This document shows, piece after piece, positions 1-11,047 of a DNA stretch of 64,000 nt. The notes beneath the pieces are model-generated. The model had not been told where the DNA came from. It saw only the letters and a list, made by a program, of their open reading frames with translations, and did not search any database. Both the position numbers and the translations under genes were made by a program. Within the stretch, counting starts at the first letter, position 1. Every line of letters starts with the position of its first letter. Source of the stretch: Torymus aiolomorphi (Eukaryota; Arthropoda; Insecta; Hymenoptera; Torymidae); contig CM070874.1 in the NCBI GenBank assembly GCA_036365515.1, forward strand, positions 90,850,342 to 90,914,341, written 5' to 3'.

Positions 1-51
1 TCAGATACATTTAAGGGTAACATATTCTGCCCTTGATCTTTATTACTGATA

Positions 52-1247
52 TCAGTCAAAGCAGCTTTCTTTTTTGTTGTTTTCGTTGGATTTTTTCTTG
101 GTTTTTTTTTTCGTGGCACAAAGTTCAGACTCGTAATCTGGAGAAGTGACTATAGCAGCTTTGCCCTTAGCAGGCCTTTTCCTAGTTACCTAAAAAATGC
201 AATTTTATTAAGTTTTGAATGATTAAGAAGAAAGTATTTATCTTTAAAGAATTTTACCTGAGCTTTATGAGTAAATGTAGAAGAATTCAAAGTTTTCTTA
301 AAAATTTGATCAATAGATTTTTCTATTGATTCCATAACTTTTTTTTTTTCAATTTTATTACTTCAGGTTGATTTAAAATATCACTCTCCGTCTCAGTGAC
401 ATGAAGGTTAGAAGCATCTGGTTCAACAGAAACTAAATTCTTATTTGAATCATTTAATATAGTAGGTTCTTGTAGTACTTCAATTGCAAATTCAGCGTTC
501 GATTCATTTGAACTCATGGATATATCAACAGTATTTGAGGAGATGTGTGGCACTTCAGGTGGGATGTTTGCCAAAACTTGATCTTCAGATGAAGTGTTTT
601 TCTCAACAGTATTTGAGGAGATGTGTGTCACTTCAGGTGGGGTGCTTGCGGAAACTTGATCTTCAGATGAAATGTTTTTCTCAACAGTTGATCGAATAGG
701 TGGCATTTGCAATATAGAGATATTTTGTTCACCAGCCGATTAAACTTTCAGTTAACTGGAAAGCTAATCGTCTGACTTCATGAGATGTAAATCCATGCAA
801 TCTTTGTTCGTTGGTTAAAATATCGTCACATAATTGTTTTTCTTGCTCCTCGTTAAAAACTGGTTGAAACCCTGAATAAAAAAAATATATACCTACTATA
901 AAAAGTAACTGTAGTATATAATTTGTACATAATAAATACAACCTCAAAATATTACATATTTTACAATTTTTTCTATAGGTTAAAATAACAATAATTAGAT
1001 TCTGTAAATATTACAAACCTTTTTTCACAACTAGAGAAGGTTCAACAACATTTCTTTTGTAGTTTAAGTAATGCCTTCTTAAGGTTTCCCGAGGGATATC
1101 AAACTTGTTTGCTACAGATAATATCTTTTGACCACGTAAAATACATTCTATTGCCTCTTTAAGATGTTCTGCAGACAAAGATGAGCTGCTTGTTTTTCTT
1201 CCATAATTTCTCACCATATCCAATTGAATTGCACAAACACTTTTCAA
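52..1247 (-). pseudogene. psq-HTH/DDE (pogo/Tigger-like) transposase remnant lacking the DDE core
   Basis: Reads on the minus strand. Exon 1 (1247-1019) encodes a pipsqueak-type helix-turn-helix (start MVRNYGRKT, then IPRETLRRHY). A clean donor at 1018 joins in phase to exon 2 (871 to about 730), with FQPVFNEEQEKQL and a RRLAFQLTE helix, typical of the linker before the DDE domain in this family. The catalytic DDE domain (normally about 200 residues) is absent: the frame breaks at the LIGW stop and resumes as a Ser/Glu-rich tail from about 725 to 258. The tail holds a tandem duplication (SSNTVEKN/TSSEDQV units). An 11-A run at 339-349 shifts the frame; a phase-0 intron (257-190) then joins the final exon (189-52), RKRPAKGKAAIVT, stop at 52-54. 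The domain order is seen directly; the family assignment is from memory. A dead internal-deletion copy of a transposon is likelier than a host gene. Confidence 0.7.
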
Positions 1248-1349
1248 TATTAATTTATAAATAAATTATAGACATAAGCACTAATCTATCATCCTAATCT
1301 ATGATGGCGCACGACTCGCTTACTCACGCCGGTAGCAGACGACTTTTTT

Positions 1350-1516
1350 GCTTCCTCCTAGAGGAAGCTTTGTGCTAGTAAATTTTGGAGTTGTTGTAAA
1401 AACATGTTATAATTGTGTTCTGAGGTGTTAGGAATCAAAATACATGGTTTTTGAAAAATGTCTGTATGGATGTGTGTGTGTGTGTGTATGTGTGTATGCG
1501 CGTGCGTGCGTGCGTG

Positions 1517-1582
<66 letters not shown>
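1350..1582 (+). repeat. Palindrome + ~100 bp + (TG)n repeat unit, copy 1
   Basis: GCTTCCTCCTAGAGGAAGC palindrome at 1350-1368, then about 100 bp ending in TGTCTGTATGGATG, then a (TG)n tract with CG interruptions (1471-1582). The same architecture recurs at 17712, 23510, 49734 (reverse) and 58521 (reverse), so it is a dispersed element and not a chance microsatellite. Confidence 0.7.
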
Positions 1583-1584
<2 letters not shown>

Positions 1585-2990
1585 CGCCTGGATCTCAGCT
1601 TCTACTCGATCGATTTTGACCGGACAGATCTCATTTTTTTTGTTTTTTTTTGCGTGATGGCGGGTCAAAAATCCATTTTTTGATTGGGGCGATGCGTTTT
1701 TGTTTTTGTTTTCAAATTTTCTATTTTCTCAAAACTGTTTTTTGATTTTTTTTAATCATAGGATCGAGTTATTTGAATCTGATGGGTAGCGTTCGAAAGA
1801 GAATTAAAATACCTATATTTTCTCCAAAAAAATGTTTTTAGTTATCACGGTTCTTTTGTTATTAACAAAAACGTGTTTTTTTTAAGAAGCTTATAACTCC
1901 TAAACTTAACGGTCAATTTTGTTGAGAAAAATCATGATAATACAGAATATAAATAGCTATAATCTGTTAAAATTTGAATAGATTCTGTAGGCTAGATTTT
2001 GAATAAAAACTTGAAAAATGAAAAAAATCAGTTTTGTATGTCCAACGATTACAAGAGTAAAATTGACTTAATGGCTTCAAAATTCCTTTTAGAGGTAGAT
2101 TTTTTATAGTTCTCGGTCGAGTTCGTTGGGCAAAATGATTGGTCCATAAATTTCAGAGATACTTGAGGTTAAAAATTTTTTGACATTTTTTAAAAATCAT
2201 AATTTCTCGAGAACGGCTCTACGTATCTGAATGGGGTGGGTGGCACTCGAAAGAGAATTAAAATACATATATTTTCTAAAAAAAATTAATTTTCTATCTA
2301 TCACGGTTCTTTAGTTATCATCAAAAACAAAAACGTGTTTTTTTTTAAAAACTCATAACTTCAATGATGTTATCATCAGTATATTATAAAAGTATTTATA
2401 TTTTATTTTTAAAAAACGCGCAGTGATATCTACCGCTAGGTGGTGTGAAATAAGGAAACGTCATTGAGTAGGCATTCGATGATTTTTTTTTAATTTTTAA
2501 AAAACCAAACAACCAAATGAATTAAAATGTTTAAAAATTATATCTATTATAATCTATTATAATTATGAATTATGCATTATGAATGCATTATATTCTGTAT
2601 TATTATAATTTATTTGTGAGTTATGAACTTTTTTAAAAAAACACGTTTTTGTTAATAAAAAAAGAACAAAGATAGGTATTAAATTTTTGTTTCTTAAAAA
2701 ATATGAATTATGAAATATAAAAAAAACACGTTTTTGATAATAACAAAACAACCGTGATAGCTATTTGTTTTAATATAAAATATAGATGTTTTACTTCTAT
2801 TTCAAATGATAACTTTATTTATCAGCTCAAAATTTATATAAATTTGATATAAATAAATAATAAATAAATAAATAAATTTAAAAATTGACAATTTTTAATA
2901 TTCATAAATGAATTTAATTATAATAATGCAATCAATTTTTTAAAAAAATTATAAATTTTGTTATTAAAAATTAATTAAAGGAATCAACAA
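1583..2990. repeat. AT-rich repeat block with inverted internal copies
   Basis: No coding signal. A module reading TATCACGGTTCTTT then about 15 bp and AAAAACGTGTTTTT occurs at about 1845-1885 and 2297-2345, and inverted at about 2635-2680 and 2718-2765, so the block has fold-back organisation. The rest is simple AT-rich sequence. Confidence 0.5.
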
Positions 2991-3045
2991 ATTACGGTTG
3001 AGGAAGCTACGGGCCAATGAATTATCAGCGGTTTTTAACTTGGAC
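2975..3045 (+). repeat. Dispersed ~60 bp repeat (GGCCAATGAATT family), copy 1
   Basis: Core TTGAGGAAGCTACGGGCCAA followed by TGAATT and a GCGGTTTTT end. Further copies at 11455-11527 and 35248-35325 (same strand) and about 12580-12630, 39183-39215 and 48748-48797 (reverse). The CCAATGAATTGG centre is nearly palindromic. Confidence 0.6.
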
Positions 3046-3918
3046 TAAAATAAATTATTTCTTAGTAAAACGCATTATTTAACATATCAAAATTAAAGTT
3101 CATAGCCTAATCTTTACGTTTCCACAGATAAAATTGATGATAATAATAATTAAGATAACTTTTTTCTTCGTTGAAAAATTGCTTCTGTCAATCTTTTTCA
3201 AGCTAAAATTTGATGGGTTTTTTAAAATAAAGTTTTTATTAAAACCTATACAAATTTTCATTCGCAATTTTATCGAAAGTATATTCTGATCAAAATAAAC
3301 AATAATTAGACTCAAATTATCAGTCAGTCATTATTTTCTAGTAAATACCCATTTAACCCACAAACCCATTCCGCCCCACCTTTGCCTACTGTAAAAAAAG
3401 AAACTCGCAACTCCTGACGGAACTGCTTATATCATTGTTTAAAGGGTCAAAATATGGTTTTTTGCATTTTGCGAAAAAACTAATGCTCGGATGAATTTCA
3501 ATGTATGGATTCTATGGAAGAAGTTGTAGGCATTAAAAAGACTTACAATACGAGCTCTTATTTATTAAGATTCGTCAATTATTTACGTCGCAAATTGAAT
3601 AAAACAATTAAATTTAAGTTTTTCGATTATTTGCAATAAAAAATGTTCTATTACAGTTATTGATTAAAACTTTGCATATTTGGATAGGTCTTTTCAAGAC
3701 GAAAAAATACAGTTTTGACATTTGCGATAACTTAATTATTTATTGCTAAAATCCATTTTGCAACAAAAAACACTTTTTTTTTTAAATTAATTATTACAGG
3801 AATGGGAGGTCGCATCGATATTGTTACAACAATGTGTGTCACCTTGCAGGGGAAAATACTGTATATCTCCATATATGTACGCATCGACGATGCGAGTCGA
3901 CAAGCAGGGAGAGCGACG

Positions 3919-4860
3919 CACAGTGGGCCCAAACTTAAAAAAAACGATCAAAATTGCCGCTTCAAGCGAATTTTCAACGAAAAAAAATTTTTTTTTTTTT
4001 AATTGTATCTTTTGAATTGTATTTTATGAAACCGTTTCCCTCGAATAGTTATTATAACTTTTACTATATGAAATCTATAGTTGAAGTGTAGTTGTTATGC
4101 TGTCACGATAAATAACACAGGTACGCAAAGGCAAGTGGAATGTAATTTTCACCAAACTCACCCTATCTTTATGTATTTTGTCACGCTCAATCCGAGTCTA
4201 AAGTCTGTTTAGCTGAAGCACCAAAAGAATTTAGAGTAAATCGCAAAAAACATCTAAAAATCGTAAATATTCGCGAAAATGACAATTGTAGGCAGGAAAA
4301 TTTCGGACTTATTTGTTTTTTCTGTATTAATAAAGTATGTTTCTTATGAATTTTGATACAATCAATCGTATTTAGCTAATACACCCTGCAAATATTGCTT
4401 AGATCACAAAAGCGGTTAAAAACCGCGTAAAAAAAGCTAGGCTTAGCTAAACTTTTGCAAAAGTTTAGTTTCGCAAAACTTTTTAAAACCTTGACCAAGA
4501 AGACTTTCCCAAACCTGAAGGTTTATTCTGTTTAGCTAATGTTCTAACAAGCTAAGTGCTTCAGCTAAACAGACTTTAGATTCGGATTGAGCGTGACAAA
4601 ATACATAAAGATAGGGTGAGTTTGGTGAAAATTACATTCCACTTGCCTTTGCGTATCTGTGTTATTTATCGTGACAGCATAACAACTACACTTCAACTAT
4701 AGATTTCATATAGTAAAAGTTATAATAACTATTCGAGGGAAACGGTTTCATAAAATACAATCCAAAAGATACAATTTAAAAAAAAAAAAATTTTTTTTTT
4801 CGTTGAAAATTCGCTTGAAGCGGCAATTTTGATCGTTTTTTTAAGTTTGGGCCCACTGTG
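3919..4860. mobile_element. Transib-like non-autonomous fold-back element
   Basis: The 942-bp element begins CACAGTGGGCCCAAACTT and ends with the inverse, GGGCCCACTGTG. Arms of about 302 bp (3919-4220 and 4557-4860) are almost perfect inverted copies. It is flanked by the 5-bp direct repeat CGACG (3914-3918 and 4861-4865). A terminal CACAGTG heptamer with a 5-bp GC-rich target duplication is the established signature of Transib transposons, relatives of the RAG1 recombinase. There is no transposase ORF. Superfamily is inferred from ends and target duplication only. Confidence 0.65.
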
Positions 4861-5068
4861 CGACGGTGGCGCTGCGGTCTGCAACGTATGATGTATGTGT
4901 GCCGGCGACAGTATGTGGAAGTTAGTTAGCATCACGCTATTGTCACGAGTGGGCGCGATCTCGCTTTGCGGCGTATCTCTGATTTCGATCATTTGCAACA
5001 CATCCCTTGTATTGGCATTCTGAGAATAAAGAGTTTATTCATATTGGTGCATCCTACCTAATTCTTAA

Positions 5069-6277
5069 TTAGGTAATGTAGATGTTGAAACACGCGTTGC
5101 GGATAAGCGTATTAGTTGCGAGCTTAGCGGGGTTTTATTTGTTCCTACTTTACGCGTACACTTATTTTCTTTAAAGGTTAGCGCGAAAAAAGGTATTGAT
5201 TTTAGCATCGTGGATAACGGAAAAACTTGTATTTTACTCAAAAATAACGTTGTAATTGGGAATTGTTCTGAAATGGGTAATCTGTATAAAGTAAACTTTG
5301 ACGTTATTGTATCAGAAAAGCCATATCTTGCCGCGAATAAAGTAGAGAGTATACAGCTATGGCATGAGAGGATGTGCCATCAAAACAAACGGCATGTACG
5401 CGATGTTTTGAAAAAAGCAGGAATTGAAGTTAGTTTAGACGATCAATTTTGTGAAGGTTGTGCGCTCGGCAAACAACACCGAAATCCTTTTGATAGCAGA
5501 CTAGATCGCGCTAAAGAAGCAAGACAGATTATACATGCTGATGTATGTGGGCCGCTTGAAATAGAATCGCTAGGTAAAAAGAGATATTTTCTTCTTTTTA
5601 AGGATGATTACTCTAGTTTCCGGAAAATTTATTTCTTGTGTCAAAAATCAGAAATTTCAGAATTTTTGCAAAAGTTTTGTAATGAAATCGAAAACCAATT
5701 TGGGAGCAGCGTTAAAGAAATTGTAAGTGATGGCGGCGGGGAATTCATCAACGATGTAAACAAAAAATTTCTTGAGAGTAAAGGTATACAGCATACAGTA
5801 ACGACTCCATATACTCCGCAACAAAATGGCATCGTAGGAGCTGTTAGATCGATATTGTATACAAATACAGATGTGCCGCGTTTTCTGTGGGCAGAGGTAG
5901 CTAATACTATTGTTTATGTTTTGAACAAAACGGGTCCGACCAAAATTAAAGGAAAAACTCCGTTTGAGTTGTGGACAGGGGAATCGGCGAGTATCGATCA
6001 TTTGAAAATTTTCGGCACTGAATGCTTCGTTCACATACCAAAAGAAAAAAGAAAAAAATTAGACAATAAATCTGAGAAAGGTATACTTGTTGGGTATGTT
6101 GAAAAACATAGAGGCTATCGTGTTTACGTACCGAATTTACGCGATGTCGTAGTGAGTCGTGATGTTCTGTTTAAACCCGAAATTTTGGCTTATACGAAAG
6201 TTGAATTAGAGATAAACAGACCCCGAAACGATGAGAATGTGTCTCACGAAGTGAGATCAACGATGAAATCGCGATAA
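5069..6277 (+). pseudogene. Copia pol fragment: pre-integrase zinc region and integrase core
   Basis: The frame is open from just after the 5' LTR. Upstream of the first GTG it still reads Copia-like sequence (VLFVPTLRVHLFSL), so it is a 5'-truncated polyprotein. Next come the gag-pre-integrase region with H-H and C-x2-C metal ligands (WHERMCHQNKRH, FCEGCALGKQ) and the integrase core with catalytic Asp in IIHADVCGPL and in EIVSDGGGEF. After TPQQNG about eight residues are missing and the usual catalytic Glu is gone, so the integrase should be inactive. The frame ends soon after a conserved GKTPFELWTG block, and no reverse transcriptase follows. The product would have been the Copia polyprotein. 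Confidence 0.8.
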
Positions 6278-6696
6278 TCGGTTTATTTATTGAGTGTGTG
6301 TGCCGGTGACAGTATGTGGAAGTTAGTTAGCATCACGCTATTGTCACGAGCGGGCGCGATCTCGCGTTGCGGCCTATCTTTGATTTCAATCATTTGCAAC
6401 ACATCCCTTGTATTGGCATTCTGAGAATAAAGAGTTTATTCATATTGGTGCATCCTACCTAATTCTTATTCTTCATCCTTGCGGTGAATGAATATTAACC
6501 TAATAACCTCAAAAGATATGGGGTGAAGCTTATTCTCTTCTTAAAGAGTTGTTCTTTAATTGCTCCATAAGAAGTATATCGCGTTTTTTAGTTAAAAGCT
6601 ATGAAAAATGGCTTCACAAAAAGAGCAGGTAATTGACGCTAATCGCTCGACCGCGCGCTACCTAAAATCTGAATTAGAGACTTCAAAATGACATAT

Positions 6697-7250
6697 GCTG
6701 AAAAATTTAGCTTTTCTCATCAACTAATTAATGGATTTGAATGATTCTTTTTTTTTTAATTTGGGGTAGCACTAAAAATTATGACGACCTATCGTAATCG
6801 TTTTTTAATAAAATTGTTTATTTAACTATTAATTTTGCAAAAAGAACCAAAAATTGATATTCTTCTAAATTTTTTCAATGTAATAATTGAAGTTATTTAT
6901 TATTTAACATTTCTTTTCATTTTTAGTAATTTTGAGTAATTATGTAAGGTGAAAGGTATGTAAATAATTTTAATTAAGCTCAAACAAATGTTGAGAAACA
7001 GACTGCAATTCGCTTAATTCAAACATTAATGAAAGAAATGTTCAATAATAAATAACTTCAATTATTACATAGAAAAAATTTAGAAGAATATCAATTTTTG
7101 GTTCTTTTTGCAAAATTAATAGTTAAATAAACAATTTTATTAAAAAACGATTAGGATAGGTCGTCATAATTTTTAGTGCTACCCCAAATTAAAAAAAGAA
7201 TCATTCAAATCCATTAATTAGTTGCTGAGAAAACCTAAATTTTTCAGCTT
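6697..7250. repeat. Fold-back element inside copy A
   Basis: Sequence 6697-6950 (AATTTGGGGTAGCACTAAAA module) is repeated inverted at about 7060-7250 with few mismatches, around a short central loop. No ORF. Probably a MITE nested in the palindromic element. Confidence 0.6.
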
Positions 7251-7251
7251 A

Positions 7252-8036
7252 CACTGAGAGAAAAAAACATTTGGGTGAAATATATTTCTATAATTAAACC
7301 TTTTTTTCATAATTTATTTAACTTAATCAAATTAAAACATGAAGTCAATGGTGTGTGTATTTAACATTAATTTTTAATGTTTTATGCAATTAAATTTACC
7401 TATTGACGTGAATCATGCGTAAGTTTATAATAAACATACGACGTTTGACTGAAATTTATATAGCATTTGAGACCGTCAGATGACGCGTTTGATGTATGGT
7501 CAGCGCCTTATAACCTTCTTCCCGTGATAACTTCCTCTTTCCATTCGGCGGTTTGATGCGTTCATGCCATTACGTATATTTGTTAGTTTCTTAACTGAGT
7601 TTGTTAATGCGCAGTGCAAAATGGAGCAGTTATTTGAAGAAAAAGGATTGGGACAGCATATTAGTGTATTGAAAGGTAAGAGAAAAAAGTTTAAAGTACA
7701 AATGTTGATGCACGTGGGTAAACATAACCTACAATTTTTTTTCATATAGAATACTTATCAATTTAACACAAATATTATTTTATACTTAGAAAAAATAATA
7801 AGTAATTAAAACTGAATATTTTCTATAATTCAATCAATTACACTACTTTTTGATCAAATGCAGTTATAGTTCAATGAATCAAATGGTATATTAACTATTA
7901 ATATGTCACGTTTGACTGAAACTTCCCCGTATATTTCATTCAAATGTAGCATGTTAACTGCAACCGTATGTATCTTTGGTCCGATTTGAGTAGCCCGTAA
8001 GTTAATAGTAAAATGAAACGTTTTCTTCTCTCAGTG
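7252..8036. mobile_element. TA-target TIR element (CACTGAGAGAA ends)
   Basis: Ends are TA|CACTGAGAGAAAA and TTCTCTCAGTG|TA, consistent with a Tc1/mariner-type TA duplication. The interior is mostly AT-rich but holds a less AT-rich stretch (7440-7690) with a short plus-strand frame beginning MEQLFEEKGLGQHISVLK, followed by a GTAAGAG donor-like site at about 7675. That frame could be a captured host exon; I do not recognise it. A partial relative of the left end (ACACTGAGAGAAATG) starts at about 55259. Confidence 0.5.
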
Positions 8037-8223
8037 TATGTCATTTTTAAGTCTCTAATTCAGATTTTAGGCAGCGTGCGGTCGAGCGATTAGCATCAAT
8101 TACCTGTTCTTTTTGTAAAGCCATTTTTCATAGCTTTTAACTAAAAACGCGATATACTTCTTAGGGAGCAATTAAAGTACAACTCTTTAAGAAGAGAATA
8201 AGCTTCACCCCATGTCAATGCGA

Positions 8224-10290
8224 CCTCCCATTCCTGTAATAATAAATTTAAAAAAAAAAGTGTTTTTTGTTGCAAAATGGATTTTAGCAATAAATAATTA
8301 AGTTATCGCAAATGTCAAAACGGTATTTTTTTCGTCTTGAAAAGACCTATCCAAATCTGCAAAATTTTAATCAATAACTATAATAGAACATTTTTTATTG
8401 CAAAAAAATCGAAAAACTTAAATTTAATTGTTTTATTCAATTTGTGACGTAAATAATTGACGAATCTTCATAAATAAGAGCTCGTTTTGTAGGTCTTTTT
8501 AATTCCTACAACTTCTTCCATACATTGAACTTCATCCGAGCATTAGCTTTTTTGCAAAATGCAAAAAAACATATTTTGACCCTTTAAACAATGATATAAA
8601 CAATTCCGCCAGGAGTTACGAGTTTCTTTTTTTACAGTAGCTATGTATTGGCCCACTGAACAAGAAAAATGTTGTCGCATCTTAATATTAATTTTGTTTT
8701 GAAGAAAGTCTAATTTGACTGGACTATAGGGAAGAGAAGTTGGTAGCGGCGCTTCCTATGTTCATAGATTGGACGCTCGAGCAGCTCTAGTGGCATGAGT
8801 ATAGCGCGCGCGTTGAAACGGCGAGCGCACGAGTACGCGGGTGACACGAGGTCCACACATACAACGGAGTTACGTAGATGTGCGAAAGTAAGCGAGATAA
8901 TTATTAACATTATTTTTAAACCCAAGTAGGCGGGGTGCGTGAGGTCCCCGCATGTAAAAAAGTTACGTAGAAGTGCAACACGATTATTTAAATAATATTT
9001 AAACCCAAGTAGCCGGGGGATATGAGGTCCTCGCATATTAGGGAATTACGTAGACGTGCAACAATAAGCAAGACAATTATTTAAACAATTTTTAAACGCA
9101 AGCAGCCGAGGGACGTGAGGTACACGCATATAAGGGGGTCATGTAGATATGAAAAAATAAGCAAAACGATTATTTAAATAATTTTATTCCCATCTCTACT
9201 ATAATGGCCCTTTTATAGTCTGAAAAGCGGCGCAAAAATGGCATCTGATTCCCTCTATAAAGTACTTTATTCCCGCATATGCGAGAATAACGTAACATAT
9301 TCTAATTTTTTACTTTTATGGTGAATTGCATTAAAACTAACAAAATTATATAACACATTAATACAAAACAACTTTTTAAATCTATAAAATGGCCACAGTG
9401 GATGCGGCCGCTACGAAAAAACATCTCGCTTCGCTACGCTCGCTCGGGCAATGAACTCACCCTCGGGAATATTCTGCCACTTTAGCCCCTCATTACATAA
9501 TGTATTATTTAGACCGAAGTAGCCGGGGGACGCGGGTTCGACGCATATTACGAAGTTACGTAGACGTGCGACGTAAGTAAGACTTTTATTTCCAAAATTT
9601 TTAATTTGACTACTTTATATTCGTGGACCCCGCGTCCCCCGGCTACTTGAGTTTACAAATTATTTAAATAATTGTTTTGTTTATTGTTTCATGTCTTCAT
9701 GACTCCTTCATATTCGTGGACTTTGCGTCCCCCGGCTACTTGGGTTTAAAAATTATTCAAATAATGGTCTTGCTTACGTCGCACATCTACGTAACTCCGT
9801 TTATTCGCTTGGAACTCGCGTCCCCTGGATACTTGGGTTTAAAAATTATTTAAATAATAGTCTTGCTTATTAAAGCATGTCTACGTAATTCCCTAATATG
9901 CATGGACCTCGTATCCCCGGCCTACTTGGGTTTAAAAATTGTTTAAATAATTGTCTTGCTTATTATTGCACGTCTACATAATTCCCTAATATGCGTGAAC
10001 CTCGTGTCTCCCAGCTACTTGGGTTTGAAAATTATTCAAGTAATTGTCTTGCTTACGTCGCACGTCTACGTAATTCCCTAATATGCGTGGACCTCACGTC
10101 CCCTAGCTACTTGGGTTGAAAAATTATTTAAATAATCGTTTTGCTTATTTTTTTATGTCTACATGACTCCCTTACATGCATGGACATCATATCCCCGGCC
10201 TACTTGGGTTTAAAAATTGTTTAAATTATTGTCTTGCTTATTGTTGCACGTCTACGTAATTCCCTAACATGCGCGGACGACTGATGTATT
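8224..10290. repeat. Duplicated segment, copy A: arm + 93-bp array
   Basis: This roughly 2-kb segment corresponds to 18745-20950 at high identity, including the single-copy-like stretch 9185-9500 (ACTATAATGGCCCTTTTATA). It comprises the right palindrome arm, 93-bp units in one orientation (about 8880-9180), the central 350 bp, then 93-bp units in the other orientation (9600-10280). Confidence 0.75.
9600..10285. repeat. 93-bp tandem repeat array, locus 1
   Basis: The landmark CTACTTGGGTTT recurs near 9644, 9737, 9830, 9923, 10016, 10108 and 10201: spacing 93, 93, 93, 93, 92, 93. Each unit has an AT-rich half (ATTATTTAAATAAT dyad) and a GC-rich half. Inverted units lie at 8880-9180. Also present at 19340-20950 and 59755-61080. 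Confidence 0.85.
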
Positions 10291-10797
10291 GTCATGAGTG
10301 ACAATACGAGTAGCTAACTGCTGCAGGTTAGGCACGTTGCTCCTGTTTTTGACATATTTAAGGCTGCGGATCGGCGTCGTTGGCGCCTTGGTGGTTGTAA
10401 AAAAGGAAGGCAGGCAGCTTTTCCTCGTGTTCACTCACTATCACCACGTTTTTTCCACTCGCGATACTTTCGGTAAGTTCGGCCCGGCCTCTTACGTGCA
10501 GTCACAGCGTCGCCGAGTCGACTTGTCATTATCGGCTTAGCGCTTGTCGTGTTACGGCGACAGACGAGCTGCAGCGCATGCGGGTCCACGCAGACACGGG
10601 CAAGGCCTAGTGTCGCCGGGAACGTCGCGCGGCCTATGTCGCTTACGGGTTAACGGCTTACGACGACAAACGAGCAGAGGAGTTGCAGCGCATGCGCTTG
10701 GACGTACACGTGCACATGGGCAACAGTGTCGCCGCCATTGTGATTCTGTGGCGATACTACATATTAACCATATGATATAATAATCTATTTTTTTTTT
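10290..10797. other. GC-richer stretch without a supported gene
   Basis: Two 78-80 codon frames are open on the plus strand (10298-10540, 10544-10780), but they show no recognisable domain. The second contains near-duplicated sub-blocks (GTTGCAGCGCATGCGC and GCTGCAGCGCATGCGG, 10568-10695), which points to duplication rather than coding constraint. Possibly a regulatory or 5'UTR-like fragment; function unknown. Confidence 0.3.
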
Positions 10798-11047
10798 GCG
10801 AATTATGCAAAACGAAGAGTTCATTGCCCTAAGTTTTATAATACTCTACCTTTCTGCAAAGTTTCAAGTCAAAATATCTATTAGTTTTTGCGTAAACTTT
10901 GACAAAAATTTTGACATTCACTGAACACCACCTCGAAATTTTTGTCAAAGTTTACGCAAAAACTAATGGATATTTTGACTTGAAATTTGGCAGAAGGGTA
11001 GAGCATGATAGAATTTAGGGCAATGAACTCTTCGTTTTGTATAATTC
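10798..11047. repeat. Fold-back MITE-like element
   Basis: Left arm 10798-10920 (AAAACGAAGAGTTCATTGCC near its outer end) is matched inverted by 10932-11047 with about 90% identity. The short loop centres on CACTGAACACC. No ORF and no clear target duplication. Confidence 0.65.

Larger units (their letters stand above)
3822..6514 (+). mobile_element. Ty1/Copia LTR retrotransposon remnant
   Basis: Bounded by GATAT direct repeats (3817-3821 and 6515-6519), and the uninterrupted sequence is present in copy B of the host palindrome, so this is a real insertion with a 5-bp target duplication. An LTR-like pair, 4896-5067 and 6297-6468, differs at only about 6 of 172 positions. Between them lies only part of pol; gag, reverse transcriptase and RNase H are missing. 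The 5' LTR is itself split by the Transib-like fold-back at 3919-4860. The ends are not textbook TG...CA on the right side, so the right boundary rests on the target duplication. Confidence 0.75.
3385..8728. repeat. Large palindromic element, copy A (interrupted by other elements)
   Basis: The left arm is 3385-3821 continued at 6515-6700; the right arm is the inverted equivalent 8040-8650 with flank to about 8728. The split in the left arm is exactly filled by the Copia remnant. The arms match copy B at 18055-19160, where they are joined by only about 160 bp. The centre of copy A holds two further fold-back or TIR elements (6697-7250 and 7252-8036). No gene of its own is visible. Confidence 0.7.
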
